Positions 12,384 to 24,039 of a stretch of DNA of 64,000 nt are shown here, in pieces. Positions within the stretch are counted from its first letter, which is position 1; each line of letters opens with the position of its first letter. The notes under the pieces are model-generated. The model saw only the letters and a program-made list of their open reading frames with translations. It did no database searches and was not told the origin of the DNA. The position numbers and the translations under genes are program-made. Source of the stretch: Puccinia triticina (Eukaryota > Basidiomycota > Pucciniomycetes > Pucciniales > Pucciniaceae); contig NC_070564.1 of NCBI RefSeq assembly GCF_026914185.1, positions 4,402,001-4,466,000 of the forward strand, in the 5' to 3' direction.

Positions 12384-13799
12384 CACTACAGGCATGTAGC
12401 TGTTGCTGTGGGATGCAGCGTCACCCTGTCGTTGCAAGCCCGCGTGACTGCGCAAGTAGGTGCAGTCACTGCGGCCGCAACCCCAAATGCAATGTCAGGT
12501 GACGCTGTGGTGTAAAGCTCAAAAGTGTTCCTGAGAACCTTTTGCTGAGTGCGGAAAGGGATGAATGAGGTTACCTCTGCCTTTCCTGGGTCACTAGACA
12601 CTAAAACAAGCCCCCAATCTACGATTGGAAGGTTTATGTAGTGATAGTGGAGGTGTATCAAAAGATAGCCTATGTCGAACAAGTGGCTTAGGGGATATGG
12701 GTGATGTAACCGGTGCTGAGTGAGTTGTGAGTTGATATGGTCCGTGTGTTGCCGCAAAGAGGTTGTGGAACACCCTGACAGAGGGGTTGATGATGATTGA
12801 GCGATGTAATAGTGTTGTTGTATGTATGTAATTGTTATGTAATAAGGGTAAAACCACAATATAGTGGGGGCTAATACTGTAGAGTGAGCAAGTATTGTAC
12901 TGTTATGGGGTAAGCTGAGTGCAAGTAGTTTGCTGAGAGAAATTACAACTGGGGGGAGGAGAGCCTCCTTAAATAGAAAAGGGTGAGGGATTTTAGCTCC
13001 AGGGGAACCAGGGAACAAGGGATTTTAGCTGCCCTGAGCTGTCAAATGAGGGATTTTGGCTGGTGGTACAGCCTAGATGTGGGAATTTAGCCCAATTGAC
13101 AGGTCACATGATGTAATGATGAGGGAATTTAGCTGGTGAGAAAGAGGAGGTGAGAGGTTCAAGTTTGGCCTATGATGTCATTGACGTATGATGTCATTGG
13201 GTCACCTGATCATCTGTACTGCCCCTGTCTGTCACCTGCTGTCAAATGATGTCATACGAGTGAATTTAGCTAGCCTGAGCTGTCAACTGATGTCATGTGC
13301 AAGCTGCATGAGGGGTTTTTGCTAGCTTGACACCTGCATGAACTACAGCCCCTATTACACTAGTTTGCATGCACCTGCATAAGCCTGCATAAGCCTGCAT
13401 CTAGTGTGCATGACACTGCATGACACTGCATGACACAATGTAATGAGTGCAGCTGATGAGTTAAAGCATATGTAAAGGGTAGACAAGTGTCAGAGTGGAC
13501 CATGTAACGGATTACATGGTCCTGGGTAAGGGTGGTTCATGTAACGGATTACATGACCTGAGTATGGTGTTTGTGTGTGTGAAACTGGCTGATGGTGTCT
13601 TGAAGGGGTTGTATCTTCTGATCCAGAGGGGTGTAAGGTGTGTTGTCCATGGTGTCCTGTGTAGTTTTGGCCGTAGAATCCAATGGTGTCGCTGTATTGG
13701 TTGATTTGTGAGTGTACATATGAGAAAATGGAAAATTTTGAAATGGGCTAGATGGGTAACCATAAAGCATACCACAGTGGGCCGCAACTGCCCGTAGTG
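12384..13799 (-). mobile_element. CACTA-type MITE interrupted by an LTR
   Basis: The ends are CACTACAGGCATG and CCCGTAGTG, flanked by the 3-base target duplication TCA (12381-12383 and 13800-13802). Removing the element rejoins a SINE box A very like the intact one at 12.15 kb. Without the LTR at 12511-13776 the element is only about 150 bases, strongly foldback, with a GACTGCGCAAGTAGG hairpin core. CACTAC ends plus a 3-base duplication fit the CACTA (EnSpm) superfamily. A related copy lies at 45053-45208. Confidence 0.75.
12511..13776 (-). mobile_element. Solo-LTR-like insertion, copy 1
   Basis: On the minus strand it begins TGTGGTATGC and ends GAGCTTTACA. It is flanked by a 4-base duplication, GTGG, at 12507-12510 and 13777-13780. 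A TATTTAAGGAGG promoter-like box lies on the minus strand near 12975, in the same relative place as the TATATAAGGAG of copy 3. It contains tandem TGCATGACAC and GCATAAGCCT words at 13.38-13.44 kb. No internal genes are present, so this is probably a solo LTR. Confidence 0.7.
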
Positions 13800-13890
13800 T
13801 CAATGGTAGAGCAACCCAGCATGCATCAGGGAGATGCGGGTTCAATTGCCCCTGTCCGCACTATTCCTTTTACTTGCTCTACAGGAGTGT
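13800..13890 (+). repeat. Right part of the interrupted SINE-like copy
   Basis: After the CACTA-type MITE the sequence resumes with TCAATGGTAGAGC, then GATGCGGGTTCAATTGCCCC (box B-like), GTCCGCACTATTCC and the same CTTTTACTTGCTCTACAGG tail as at 12.2 kb. It is the continuation of the element whose left part lies just before 12384. Confidence 0.6.
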
Positions 13891-14538
13891 ATGTCGCTGG
13901 CGTGCTTTCTGAGCAGGTGGGCATGGAAGTGTTTGAGGGCAAGGGGGAGGAGGGGCCAGTCCTCATTTGCCTCAAGGAATGGTACCAAGCCTTTTATGGC
14001 CCACTAGAGGTCAAGGGGGCTGCACTGCTTCAGTGGTCACTTTATGTAGTGTAAGTTCACAATCTCCCCAACCCGCACCCCAAGGAATCCCCCCCCCCCC
14101 CTCAATCTCACTTTACACACACACCAGCCATTGCACCTCTGCCTTTAACTACCAGGGAAAATTGAATGAAATTTTTGTTAGATTTGCCTTCCAATCTTGC
14201 CTGGTTTCATCTTGTCTTCATCTTGTTACTCAAATGCAACCTTGACACAAAAGTCTACATTATTTGCACAGGCTCAATCAAGTGGCACATGAGCATTTTC
14301 ACTATCAACATGTGTAGCCCAGAGTAATGTATTGAGTTGAGGAAGTTGAACATAAATCAGGAAGTGATAAAGTGTTTGACTTGATCAATCAATTTTTACA
14401 ATAGAATTGAAGAATGCTTTTTCCCATGTTCAGATGGTTATATTCCTTTGGTAGTTGAATCTTAGGTTCCAGCTTTCTTTAGAATCCTTACCTTTTTTTA
14501 CCAACTTCATTAACAGATGTAGATCAGTAACTCAATGT

Positions 14539-15925
14539 TCACCCTCAAAGGCCAGTACCAGCCATCAAGACAACAAACACTCCCTTGATGGCCGGTACCA
14601 GCCATCAAGAGAGTGTACACACCCTTGATGGCCAGTACCAGCCATTGAGACAGTATACACTCCCTTGCTGGCCGGTAACAGCCATCAAGTGAGCGTACAC
14701 ACCCTCTCTCAATGGCCAGGACCAGCCATCAAGAGAGCAAACACTCCCTCAATGGCTGGTACCAGCCATCAAGAGAGCAAACATTCCCTCAATGGCCAGT
14801 ACCAGCCATCAAAAGAGTGTACACACCCTTGATGGCCAGTACTGGCCATCAAGACAGTATACAATTTGGTTTTATGATGAAGGGCTTGAGAGTGTTTGTA
14901 GACAGATTTGAGCGCTAGAGCACCGGGTCTCCCAAGGGAAAGTCCGGCCAGAAGACTGATGGACAAGGGGAGTAACATCAAGGGTGTTTATACTGTCTCA
15001 ATGGCCGGTACTGGCCATCAAGGGTGTGTACGCTCTCTTGATGGCTGGTACCGGCCATCAAGGGAGTGTTGGTTGTCTTGATGGCCGGTACTGGCCATCA
15101 AGGGAGTGTTGGTTGTCTTGATGGCCGGTACTGGCCATCAAGGGAGTGTTGGTTGTCTTGATGGCCGGTACTGGCCATCAAGGGAGTGTTGGTTGTCTTG
15201 ATGGCCGGTACTGGCCATCAAGGGAGTGTTGGTTGTCTTGATCGCCGGTACTGGCCATCAAGGGAGTGTTGGTTGTCTTGATCGCCGGTACTGGCCATCA
15301 AGGATGTGTACACTCTCTTGATGGCTTGTACCGGCCAGCAAGGGAGTGTATACTGTCTCAATGGCCGGTACTGGCCATCAAAGGTGTGTACGCTCACTTG
15401 ATGGCTGGTACCGGCCATCAAGGGAGTGTTTGTTGTCTCAATGGCCGGTACTGGCCATTGAGGGTGTGTACGCTCTCTTGATGGCTGGTACTGGCCATCA
15501 AGGGAGTGTACGCTCTCTTGATGGCTGGCACCGGCCATCGAGGGAGTATTTGCTCTCTTGATGGCTGGTACCGGCCATCAAGGGAGTGTTGGTTGTCTCA
15601 ATGGCCAGTACTGGCCATCAAGGGTGTGTATGCTTTCTTGATGGCTGGTACCGGCCAGCAAGGGAGTGTATACCAGCCATCAAGAGAGGGTGTGTACGCT
15701 CACTTGATGGCTGGTACCGGCCATTGAGGGAGTGTTTGTTGTCTCAATGGCCAGTACCGGCCATCAAGGGTGTGTATGCTCTCTTGATGGCTGGCATCGG
15801 TTGCTCTCTTGATGGCTGGTCCCGGCCATCAAGAGAGGGTGTGTACACTCACTTGATGGCTGGTCCCGGCCATCAAGAGAGGGTGTGTACACTCACTTGA
15901 TGGCTGGTACCGGCCGCAAGGGAGT
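14539..15925. repeat. Palindromic minisatellite, about 40-bp unit
   Basis: From 15050 to 15300 the period is exactly 40 bases: a palindromic half (GATGGCCGGTACTGGCCATC) followed by AAGGGAGTGTTGGTTGTCTT. Around it, 14539-14870 and 15300-15925, the units vary (GTGTGTACGCTCTCTTGATG spacer) but keep the palindrome. Because the unit is self-complementary and free of stops, long open frames appear on both strands; I treat these as artefacts. Single degenerate units lie at 1.9-2.3, 8.1 and 46.1-46.3 kb. Confidence 0.9.
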
Positions 15926-18132
15926 GTATATGTCCTTGTTGACAACGCCTTGCCGGTCCAGGCACCGACGCGGAGGTCAGAGTTACATGCAGGGGCGTGG
16001 CGGTGGCGTGGTAGTCATGGCTTGATGAATGTGGCAGTCAATTTTGCCGAGGGCAATCCCCAATTGTCTATAAAAGAGGACTTTGGCTGGTGTCTTTGTG
16101 TCCCCCAGGGCGTCCTCTGCAGCTGTAATTCCAGCGTGCGGTTCGCCCTCACCCCTCCGCTGTTGCACTTGCGCAGTTTGAGGGGCTAAACTTGTTGGCC
16201 CCCCTTTGCATAATGCCTTCAATGCGGCGCGCTGGGGCCCATCCACCCACTATTTTAAACCCTGCTAGACAGGGATGGATAGTGGGTCTAGTTCGTGGTG
16301 TTTAGATTTTTTGTTAAGAACACTTTATTTTGTGATTTGTTTTTTTTTGGAAGGGGGAACCCTTGCATTTTTTTTTGTAATTTTGTTGATTTGTAGGGGA
16401 AACCCTTGATCTTTCTTTCCGTGTTTATCTGTCTTTAATAAACTTGGATTGTAATCCTGTTTTATTATCATTTAAATCATTGAGAGTCACATATACACAA
16501 TTGAAATATGCACCAAATGAATTTTGAGCAGAGAAAAGAGATAAAAACTCAAAAAAGATGCACCCTTAATGCCCCCATCCTCAGAGCCTGTCATGAACCA
16601 GAGTTTGGGGCACAATATGAGTCCCACCCTGATGCCCTAACCCCAGGGCATGGCCCAAAATCCGGGTTTTGGGTCTCAGTCTTAAAAGGGATTGGTTGGC
16701 CCCCCAGACCTAATGCAAAAATCTGCTCAACCTGTGCAAACGCAACAGGGGAGCTCAAGACTTTGGCGGTAAAACACCTGTCAAGGGGGCACCTATGATA
16801 CTGGAGAGCTGGAATCTAAAAGGAAAGCTCCCAGATGTGTGGGAAAGCACCTTTTAGATGCCCTTCTCTGAATTGGCAGGCGGCTTAGAGCCACCCAAGC
16901 TGCACAGAGCGCACCTGCAAAATCCCGGCTACCCCTCCAAACTCTATTCCTGTGCCTCCAGCCCCTTGCCCACTGGAGCTGGCAGTTCAAATCTGTTCCA
17001 TGTAGCACTGCATGAGCTATCCGCTTGGATAAGGTTGTTGGACAGACTTTGTCCAATGAGTTCAGCAGCCCAGGCCAAGCAATTTGCTGGACTAATTGGA
17101 AAAAATAAGTCCAACAAGTTCCGCAATTTTCCAGGTCTGGATTGCAAAACTCTCTGAACAGAGTTTTCCAACAACTAGTCACTGGTTGGGCTCCAAAAAC
17201 TATTGGTTCCAGATACAGCTCAGAAACACCTGATGCTAGTCCACTCCCCTGGCCCTAAGCCAACAATGAAAATCAACAACCCACAGAGGGCCACTCCAGG
17301 GAGTCTTCAAAGCCAATGAAATTGAGCCATTCAGTTGCTGCAGCCTTTTGTCAATTGTGACAGCAGTCATGACCTTCTGGGTCAAGCTGGCCGGGGCGTG
17401 GGCCCAATAGCACAGCTTGGAGCTTCTCAAAGGTGTGTCAACAGGCCAGAAGAAATATGGCCTGGATATCCCCTGAAAATAAAAATTCACTCCCAATGGA
17501 CACCGGCCTACATATTCTGACGGCTTAAAAAGCAACAAAACATGATGAGGAAAGATGCATTACAGGAGTAATCTATGCCTAATATGCCTAAAGGTCTATA
17601 CAGTTGTTGGAAGGTTCAGAAATTTTATGTACATACATATACTACACTCACTGCGTAAACTAACTAGTTGGACAAGACTGACGTGGAGTTACCATGACCT
17701 CAGTTGACTTCTGAGTCTTGAAATTGTGAGGCGTTTGCTATGCTCTCTTCTTATGTAATTCTGCTTCAAACTTGCCTTGGCTGTAGTATTCAATAGCCAC
17801 AAATTGCATTGCTCTTGGAGTGATTTTAGCCTTCTTGATTATGTATTTATCTGTACTATGTATAAAGATGCTCTTGTATAAGGAATAAGAGAGAATATCT
17901 TGTGAAATGATTGGTCTGTGACTGTTTTTGTGATATTTAGTCATGTAACAGATAATGAATAAAAGAGCAAAATAAGAGAAATATTATAGCTAGGCATATG
18001 CCAGGAAAACCTGACCTGTAGATTCTGATTCTGATATAATAATGAGTGATTTTGTACATGTATGGGCTTGAAATACTATATATGGGTTTGAGTGATCTCA
18101 CCACACCGGGCATCTAGCAGAGCAAGGTCCGG
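15926..18132. other. Gene-free stretch
   Basis: No supportable gene. Part of 16.55-16.75 kb resembles 11.6-11.75 kb. The frame at 17738-17944 (minus) is short and has no recognisable domain. The stretch after 16310 contains T-rich tracts and AATAAACTTGGATTG, which may be an old 3' end of a transcript. Nothing else is evident. Confidence 0.4.
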
Positions 18133-20496
18133 TGTAAGACTCAAAAGTGGTTGTGAAACCCTTTTGCTGAATGGAGAAGGGCATGAAGGAGTTGCAAGCT
18201 CTGCCCTTCTATACTGCCAGCTACAAGACCCACAAAGCTCAGCTTGGCAAGTTTTAATTAGGTGATAGGAGTGGTATGCTCAAGATCTTTCTGCCTGTAT
18301 TCTCAGTTTCTCACGTCTTTTAAGTTCATTACCACACAACGTCAATCACTTCTCATTTCTGATTTGATCACACTCCTTCCGGCAGTATCCCTGGCTCCTC
18401 TCTCAACCCAAACACCGCTGACGCGCAATTCCAGCCGTTGTAAAATCATCATCCCCCCAAATGCTTCACGACTCTCTGCGCTCTTTTTTGGCAAATAACA
18501 CCGGAGGGCATACACATCCCAGGTTTTCTATTTTTCATTCCCCTCCACCAACTGCCTACCTCCTGGCACAGTAGGAGCTCCTCAACGCTTCCAGCGGTGT
18601 GGAACTACTATTTGGGGCAATAGAGCTTAGAGAGGGATGAGTGTGTGAAAAGCTGCCTCTCAGGTTGGGAGAGTAATATAGGACAAGAATAAGAGTATGG
18701 ACTCTTAAAGAGAAAGTGTGGCTGATGAGATGTTGAGAATAGCGCTTTCTAGACTAAATTTAGGGACAAAATATACTGTAAGATATATGGTAAAATAGGC
18801 TATGTAATTCTTATTCTGTGACCAGGGATGCAAAGTGACAATCTGATGGGGGACAAACAGAATGGGCCAAAAGGCTCTACATTTATAGTGAGGGGACAAC
18901 AGGTGGTTCTGAGACAAGGAGAAAGATGGGAAACAGGGTACAAAATCCTCCAACAAGGGGACAATGAAACAAGCCAACAAGGCATCTACCATGTCAGCCT
19001 TAGAGATACATCAAGTATCCAAAATACTGCAATAACTCAGTAAATAATAATAATTAGTGAATTATTATTTCAGAATCAGATTCTGTATCATAAATTAAGG
19101 GGGGTCATCCACTCAAAGTAACCCCCTATTCCTATTCCTTCATGTACATATTGTATAGTTAAGAATTGGCCACAAAAAGCGCCCAAAAAAGGTTAACATA
19201 CAAAAAATTAGTAAAATAAGTGAAGTACATAAAAAAAAACTACATTACAAAAAAGAGTAATATTACTTGTTTAAAAATACCCTGTGAAAAAATTATGTAG
19301 TTTTCTACTAAAGCTCATTCACATGACAATTGGTTATAAACATGTCATGTGGCAGATTCAGGGAAATTAGACTTGTAATACAAATAAATTGCCCACAGCC
19401 AAGCCTTTTTCACGCCTACACCTCAGGATACTCTCATAGGGAGAAAAGGACTTAGTGGTTGCGCCCACTAAAGTCCCCTCTATAAATAGAGGCCTATTTG
19501 GCCCTCAGGAAAAGATCCCCCAGACCATTCACCACCCAGAAACTGTAATTTTGCCGTGAATATTCTCTCCTGCTACTACTGTAGCCCCTTTTCCTTTTAA
19601 ACCACCCTTTGCACGCCAAATCCACTGGATTAAACCCTTTAAATCATCAAGAATCCCTTATTAGCATATATAAAGCTTAATTATCTTTATAAGTAGTTGC
19701 CGTGAGACCTCTGCCTCTGTCAAGCAGCCAATCAGTTTGAGCGCTTACCACCTACTTTTTACGCCAAATTAATTCCCTGTAATTAATAATTACATAATTA
19801 ATCCTTCCTCTGTTACAGAGTGTTTAAACCCTTGTAGTGGCCATATTTGCCACGCAACAAGCTTGGTTATTTACATTACCAGTGTTTACATCAGCACAGT
19901 TATAGTGCTAGGGCCCAAAACCCTTATTTTGGCGGGTTTTTAGCCCTAATCTTCATAAACAGAGCTGTCATACTGCATGGCTTGGGATGACATAAGAGGA
20001 AAACAATAACCATGGCGCATCAGCCGCCATGCATCTGAGGAAGAGTTGCGCCTTGATGAAATATAAAGGAGTAAAATGTAGTGAATACTTGGGGTCCTTC
20101 CTAATAGTCTGGCTCTTTTTGATGGTGGACTTTTCCCACTTTGAACCTGATTTTGTACATATTTTAATACCCATTGTGGAGGGCCATCCATCAAATTGAA
20201 TACTGAAGGTTTTGAGGCGCCTCATGTAGGGGTGGTGCTAGGCTATTATGAATTGTCTGTGGGAGCTGATTACTTGTAACAGGGTGATTTCTAGAAGGCT
20301 TTGGCGCTGATTCTTTCACCGTACATGTCTGCGCGGTGTAATAAAAATTTTTATTAGGCTCACCACAGCGTTGAATAGGGGTTAAGCTGGCCGTAGAATC
20401 TGATTATGGGGTCTGTTTGGTTGTAATTTGAGGCCTTCTATGAGTAAATATACATATGAGGAAAAACTTTTGATTTTTCCCATTTTGTATACCACA
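18133..20496 (-). mobile_element. LTR-like insertion, copy 2 (long form)
   Basis: It has the same minus-strand ends as copies 1 and 3 (TGTGGTATAC at the right end, GAGTCTTACA at the left). It is flanked by a perfect 4-base duplication, CCGG, at 18129-18132 and 20497-20500. The outer 120-150 bases match copies 1 and 3, including GGCCGTAGAATC and CAAAAG..CCTTTTGCTGAATG, but the middle differs and makes it 2.36 kb. No protein-coding gene is recognised inside. Confidence 0.65.
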
Positions 20497-20752
20497 CCGG
20501 GGATCAAATTTTGTGTGTGCACCCCCAGGTACCTGGGTACCTGCCATCTGGTACCCAGGTACCTGCTTTGAACTGCTTTAGTGGGTGCAGGTATCCAATT
20601 TGAGTGAAATTTTATGGTAGTACCTCCTTCAACTCAGCCTCCCTCCATTCAGATAAGTCATGAGCTGAAATAGCCTCTCTGTGGTTAGAGGGCTTGAGTG
20701 TCTTGGTTAAATAGGCCTGTTACCGGTTTAGAGATGGCAAACAGGTACCCGC

Positions 20753-21682
20753 TGTGGTAGACAGAAAAGTGAAAAATCAAAAGTTTTTTCTCATACATAT
20801 ATTTACTTGTAATACACCTCAAGAAACCATCAAACAGACCTCAGAAATGGATTCTACGGCCAATTTTACCCCTAGTCACCACTGGAAGCATCACCTGAAC
20901 CCCACTGGATTGGAACCTACACTTCTTTGGACACTGGACACCCATCACACGTTCAACATACCCAGTCACCAGCCTGTCACAAGCCTCAAGTCAAGGATCA
21001 CAGCATTATGCTTATACACATCACAGGATACAAACATACATCTCCCCATCAGACTACAGTCATTACATATTATCAAGTACTCTTCTATTTCCATATTATG
21101 ATGTCATCACGCACTGACTCTGCAGCCTCAGACTTCATTTATGCACCCCCTGCATCCACCTTTCAACTCATGCAGTCTACTGTCACTTTACGCAGCCTTC
21201 ATGCGGCCGTACTGCATTTTTCTGACATCATTTATGTTCCCTTGACATATTATGACATCATTTCTATCTACTCCCACCAGCTAAAATCCCTCACACTGTT
21301 GTCTAGATTAGTTGAAACCCTAACCCACAAGCCCTCTGGGGTTCCACTTTTGTCTATATAAGGAGCTCTCTCCTCCCCAGTTGTCAGCTCCTCAGCTCAG
21401 TACTCACCAGTTATTTACATACCACCCTTCACACTTACCATCACCACCACACATCACTACAACCCTTATATTTTCAAATAATACTGAACTCATTCTCAAA
21501 TCTCACATACCTGTCATCAAACAACTTCATCTGGAACTAGACCAGACCTATCACTTGATCAAAACTTGCCAAGCTTAGCTTGGTGGGTCTTGTTATCTGA
21601 TAGCAGAAGGGCAGAGTTTTGAACCTCCATCATCCCCTTCATCATTCAGCAAAAGGTTCTCAGGAACACTTTTGAGTCTTAC
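20753..21682 (+). mobile_element. Solo-LTR-like insertion, copy 3
   Basis: It begins TGTGGTAGACAG and ends GAGTCTTACA, in the TG..CA form of LTRs. A 4-base duplication, CCGC, flanks it at 20749-20752 and 21683-21686. A TATATAAG box at 21355-21362 lies about 320 bases before the 3' end. The element has no genes. It is the reference copy for the family because its ends and promoter-like box are the clearest. Confidence 0.7.
21355..21362 (+). promoter_or_regulatory. TATA-like box inside LTR copy 3
   Basis: TATATAAG is followed by GAGCTCTCTCCTCCCCAG. Copy 1 has a counterpart (TATTTAAGGAGGCTCTCC) on its sense strand at the same relative place. This conservation supports its being the LTR promoter. 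No transcript evidence is available. Confidence 0.5.
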
Positions 21683-21689
21683 ACCGCGC

Positions 21690-22290
21690 GGTGGTACCCG
21701 GCACCCACTGGCGGATACTGCCGCCAGGGGTGCCAAGTACGGGTACGGTTGTCTGTTTTTGTGCAATTTTTAGGTGGTAACCCGGGTACTGCCGCTTGAT
21801 ACCCACCAATACTGCTACCTTTTTTCCGCTTTGTATGTCCCTGCCCCCCTTCTGGAGTTGTCTCCTGAAAGTCCTGTGTGATATCCCAGGCTGCGGCTCC
21901 ACCAGCTGGCTGAGAGAGATTCCTCTTGGAGAGCTGGTGTATGTACACACACCAGCTTGCCAAGAGGGATTCCCACCCACCAGCTTGCCAAGAGGAATCC
22001 CTCTTGGCGAGCTGGTGTGTGTATACCAGTGCTTGCCAAGAGAAATCTCTCTTGGCAAGCGGTTTATATATGTATACTTGCTCACCAAGAGAAATCCCCT
22101 CTTGGCGGCAGGTATACTGATACCAGCTTGCCAAGGCCCAAGAGGGATCCCTCTTGGCGAGCAGGCACAAAACTACAAAAAACAACTTGGCGGGTACCCG
22201 CCAGAAAGACCCAGGTACCACCGCCGCGGGTGCCAAGTATGGGTACAGGTATCTGTTTTGGACCAAAAAAGCAGGTGCTACCCGGGTACC
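21690..22290. repeat. CAAGAGG/CCTCTTGG inverted and direct repeat cluster
   Basis: At least six units carry a CTCTTGGCGAGCTGGT or ACCAGCTTGCCAAGAG core in both orientations, often arranged as CCAAGAGGGATTCCTCTTGG palindromes. The cluster is bordered on both sides by a diverged direct repeat containing GGGTGCCAAGTA.GGGTAC and GTATCTGTTTT. Open frames here on both strands are by-products. It may be the body of a small foldback element. Confidence 0.6.
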
Positions 22291-22792
22291 AAATTCCAAT
22301 TGCCATCTCTATGCCACTTGTAAGTTTGGATGTTGGTGGTATCAATGTTGCTGGTGATCACAGTTGGATGTCTAGGGCCAATGACCATAAGCTTGCAAGC
22401 AGGTTGGGCTAGAGCAGTGTCTGGTCAAAGTTGGTCCGGGGAATGTTCCTCCCTCAGCTCCGGTGAGTGGTCCTCCTTGGCCAGCAATGATGATTGGCTT
22501 GAGGGTATTTCCCTCATCTCTTGCTGTTCAAGCTTGTCCTAAAACTGATTGCCAAGCCTTTCTTTGGCATCTTCTTCCTTGGGATATGGCAGAGGGTTTG
22601 TCAGCCTTAGAGTCATCACAGCTGACCTAAAAGCTGCCTGTTCTAGCTTTGTTACATATAAATTACTTTATATCCTTTTCATTTTAAGAGATAACCTTGT
22701 TTTGACTTCATATTCTGTTTCCTCATGCAATTTTAACCCTAGTTACAACTTATCAATTCCTTGTAACTATACTCCTTCCCTGAGTTACTGAG

Positions 22793-23568
22793 TTGTGGCG
22801 CGCTTGCGCAGTTGTGACGTGTTAGCGCTACCAGGCGCGCCAAACCACATGTACATATGTAAATTACATAAGCAAACTGTGAAAATTTTCGTAGTCATGA
22901 TCCCCCTTGCCTGAGGCGGATCTACAGACTTCAGCACACCAGAACCACCACCCAGATAACCCTAGGATCATCACCAAAGAGCTTACAACACTCCCAGTAT
23001 ACCTACCGTCACAGGCGCCTAGGATATTGACAGTAAGTAACTTCTTTCACTGAACCTTGTCTATTTCAGAGGTACAACTCTGTGTCTTGCTTGATCTGCT
23101 CTTTCTGCTGGTTTTATCTTCTTCTTGATCATAGGGCTGTCCCTCCAAATCTACTGGCCTTTGCCTCACTCTTGATCACAGGGCTGTCCCTTATTATCAT
23201 TTGGCCTTTGCCTCAAATCTAGGTTACAGGGCTGTCCCTCAGGTTTCCCTTTAAGAACCTTGACTATCCAGAAGGAAGCTAAAAAATTGTGGCTGGATTA
23301 AACTTATCTAATCCAGATACCCTCCTGAGAGGAAGCTGTAGCACTTCTTAGCACAGATTAGCAGCACTCTTCTGAAGAGTAGCATTGCCAGTGGATGTGC
23401 ATTCCCACTAGAATAACCTAGTACTTCTCTTTATCCTGATCCTGCTCAGTTTCTCTCTCTCTTTCTCTTTTTCTCTTATAGTTGTATTTTCTTTATCCCA
23501 AGAAATCCAACTATTGCCCCCCCCATTTCTTGTGTCCTGCTGTCACTATAGAGACTCAGGCTCACAGG
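22793..23568 (+). repeat. Retroelement-like fragment, copy 2
   Basis: Its left part (22.80-23.00 kb) is the reverse complement of about 650-860. Its right part matches 2746-3262 in order, through GGATATTGACAGTAA, three GGGCTGTCCCT units at 23.13-23.25 kb, a CT-rich tract, TTTATCCCAAGAAAT and TGTCACTATAGAGACTCA. No coding frame is recognised. Confidence 0.5.
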
Positions 23569-23804
23569 GTTGATGTAAATAAGGGATGGTAAATTGTTGA
23601 TACCATACAAATTAAGGCTCTTGGAGGCAGTGCCACATTGCGGGAAGTATGATTTTTCAAACTGAGCATGCTTAGTGGTAACAAATGATTTGTCTTCTGC
23701 TCAATAGATGTGATAGGTGGAGAAAGTGTTGTTTTATCCAAGCATTATGCCATCCCAGGAAATAGCACTGAATTTGGTGTTGCGGAGATGCTTGGGTTTG
23801 ACAA

Positions 23805-23956
23805 TGGAGGACTTCACGTCAATCTGGGAACTCAGATTTTTCCAGATTTTGAGGGGAAATCTGGGCTCAATTGTCCCAAATCCCAGATCTGCCTACATAG
23901 ATTTCCCTGCAAAATCTGGGAAAATCTGGGTTTCCAGATTGGCGGGAAGTCCTCCA
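23805..23956. mobile_element. TGGAGGACTTCC-family MITE, copy A
   Basis: The ends are TGGAGGACTTCACGTC and GGCGGGAAGTCCTCCA. The interior is built from CCAGATT / AATCTGG words in both orientations, as in the other members at 32.3, 38.45, 38.84 and 39.05 kb. No obvious long target duplication is seen. Confidence 0.75.
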
Positions 23957-24039
23957 ATCAACAGGTTGGAAAAAGTTTTGGGCATGTATCTACACTAACT
24001 TACATAGAAGTCTTTCCTCCTTGGGGGAGCAGAGCTACC

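Noticed and set aside
14712..15900. Many overlapping open frames of 60-105 codons on both strands
   Set aside because: They come from the stop-free palindromic minisatellite unit; no start context, splicing or domain supports them.
14990..15925. CRISPR-like array of regularly spaced palindromic repeats
   Set aside because: The units are contiguous tandem copies without unique spacers, and the genome is eukaryotic.
21679..22412. ORFs of up to 206 codons on both strands
   Set aside because: They are made of the inverted CAAGAGG/GCTGGTG repeats; the same repeated peptide words appear on both strands.
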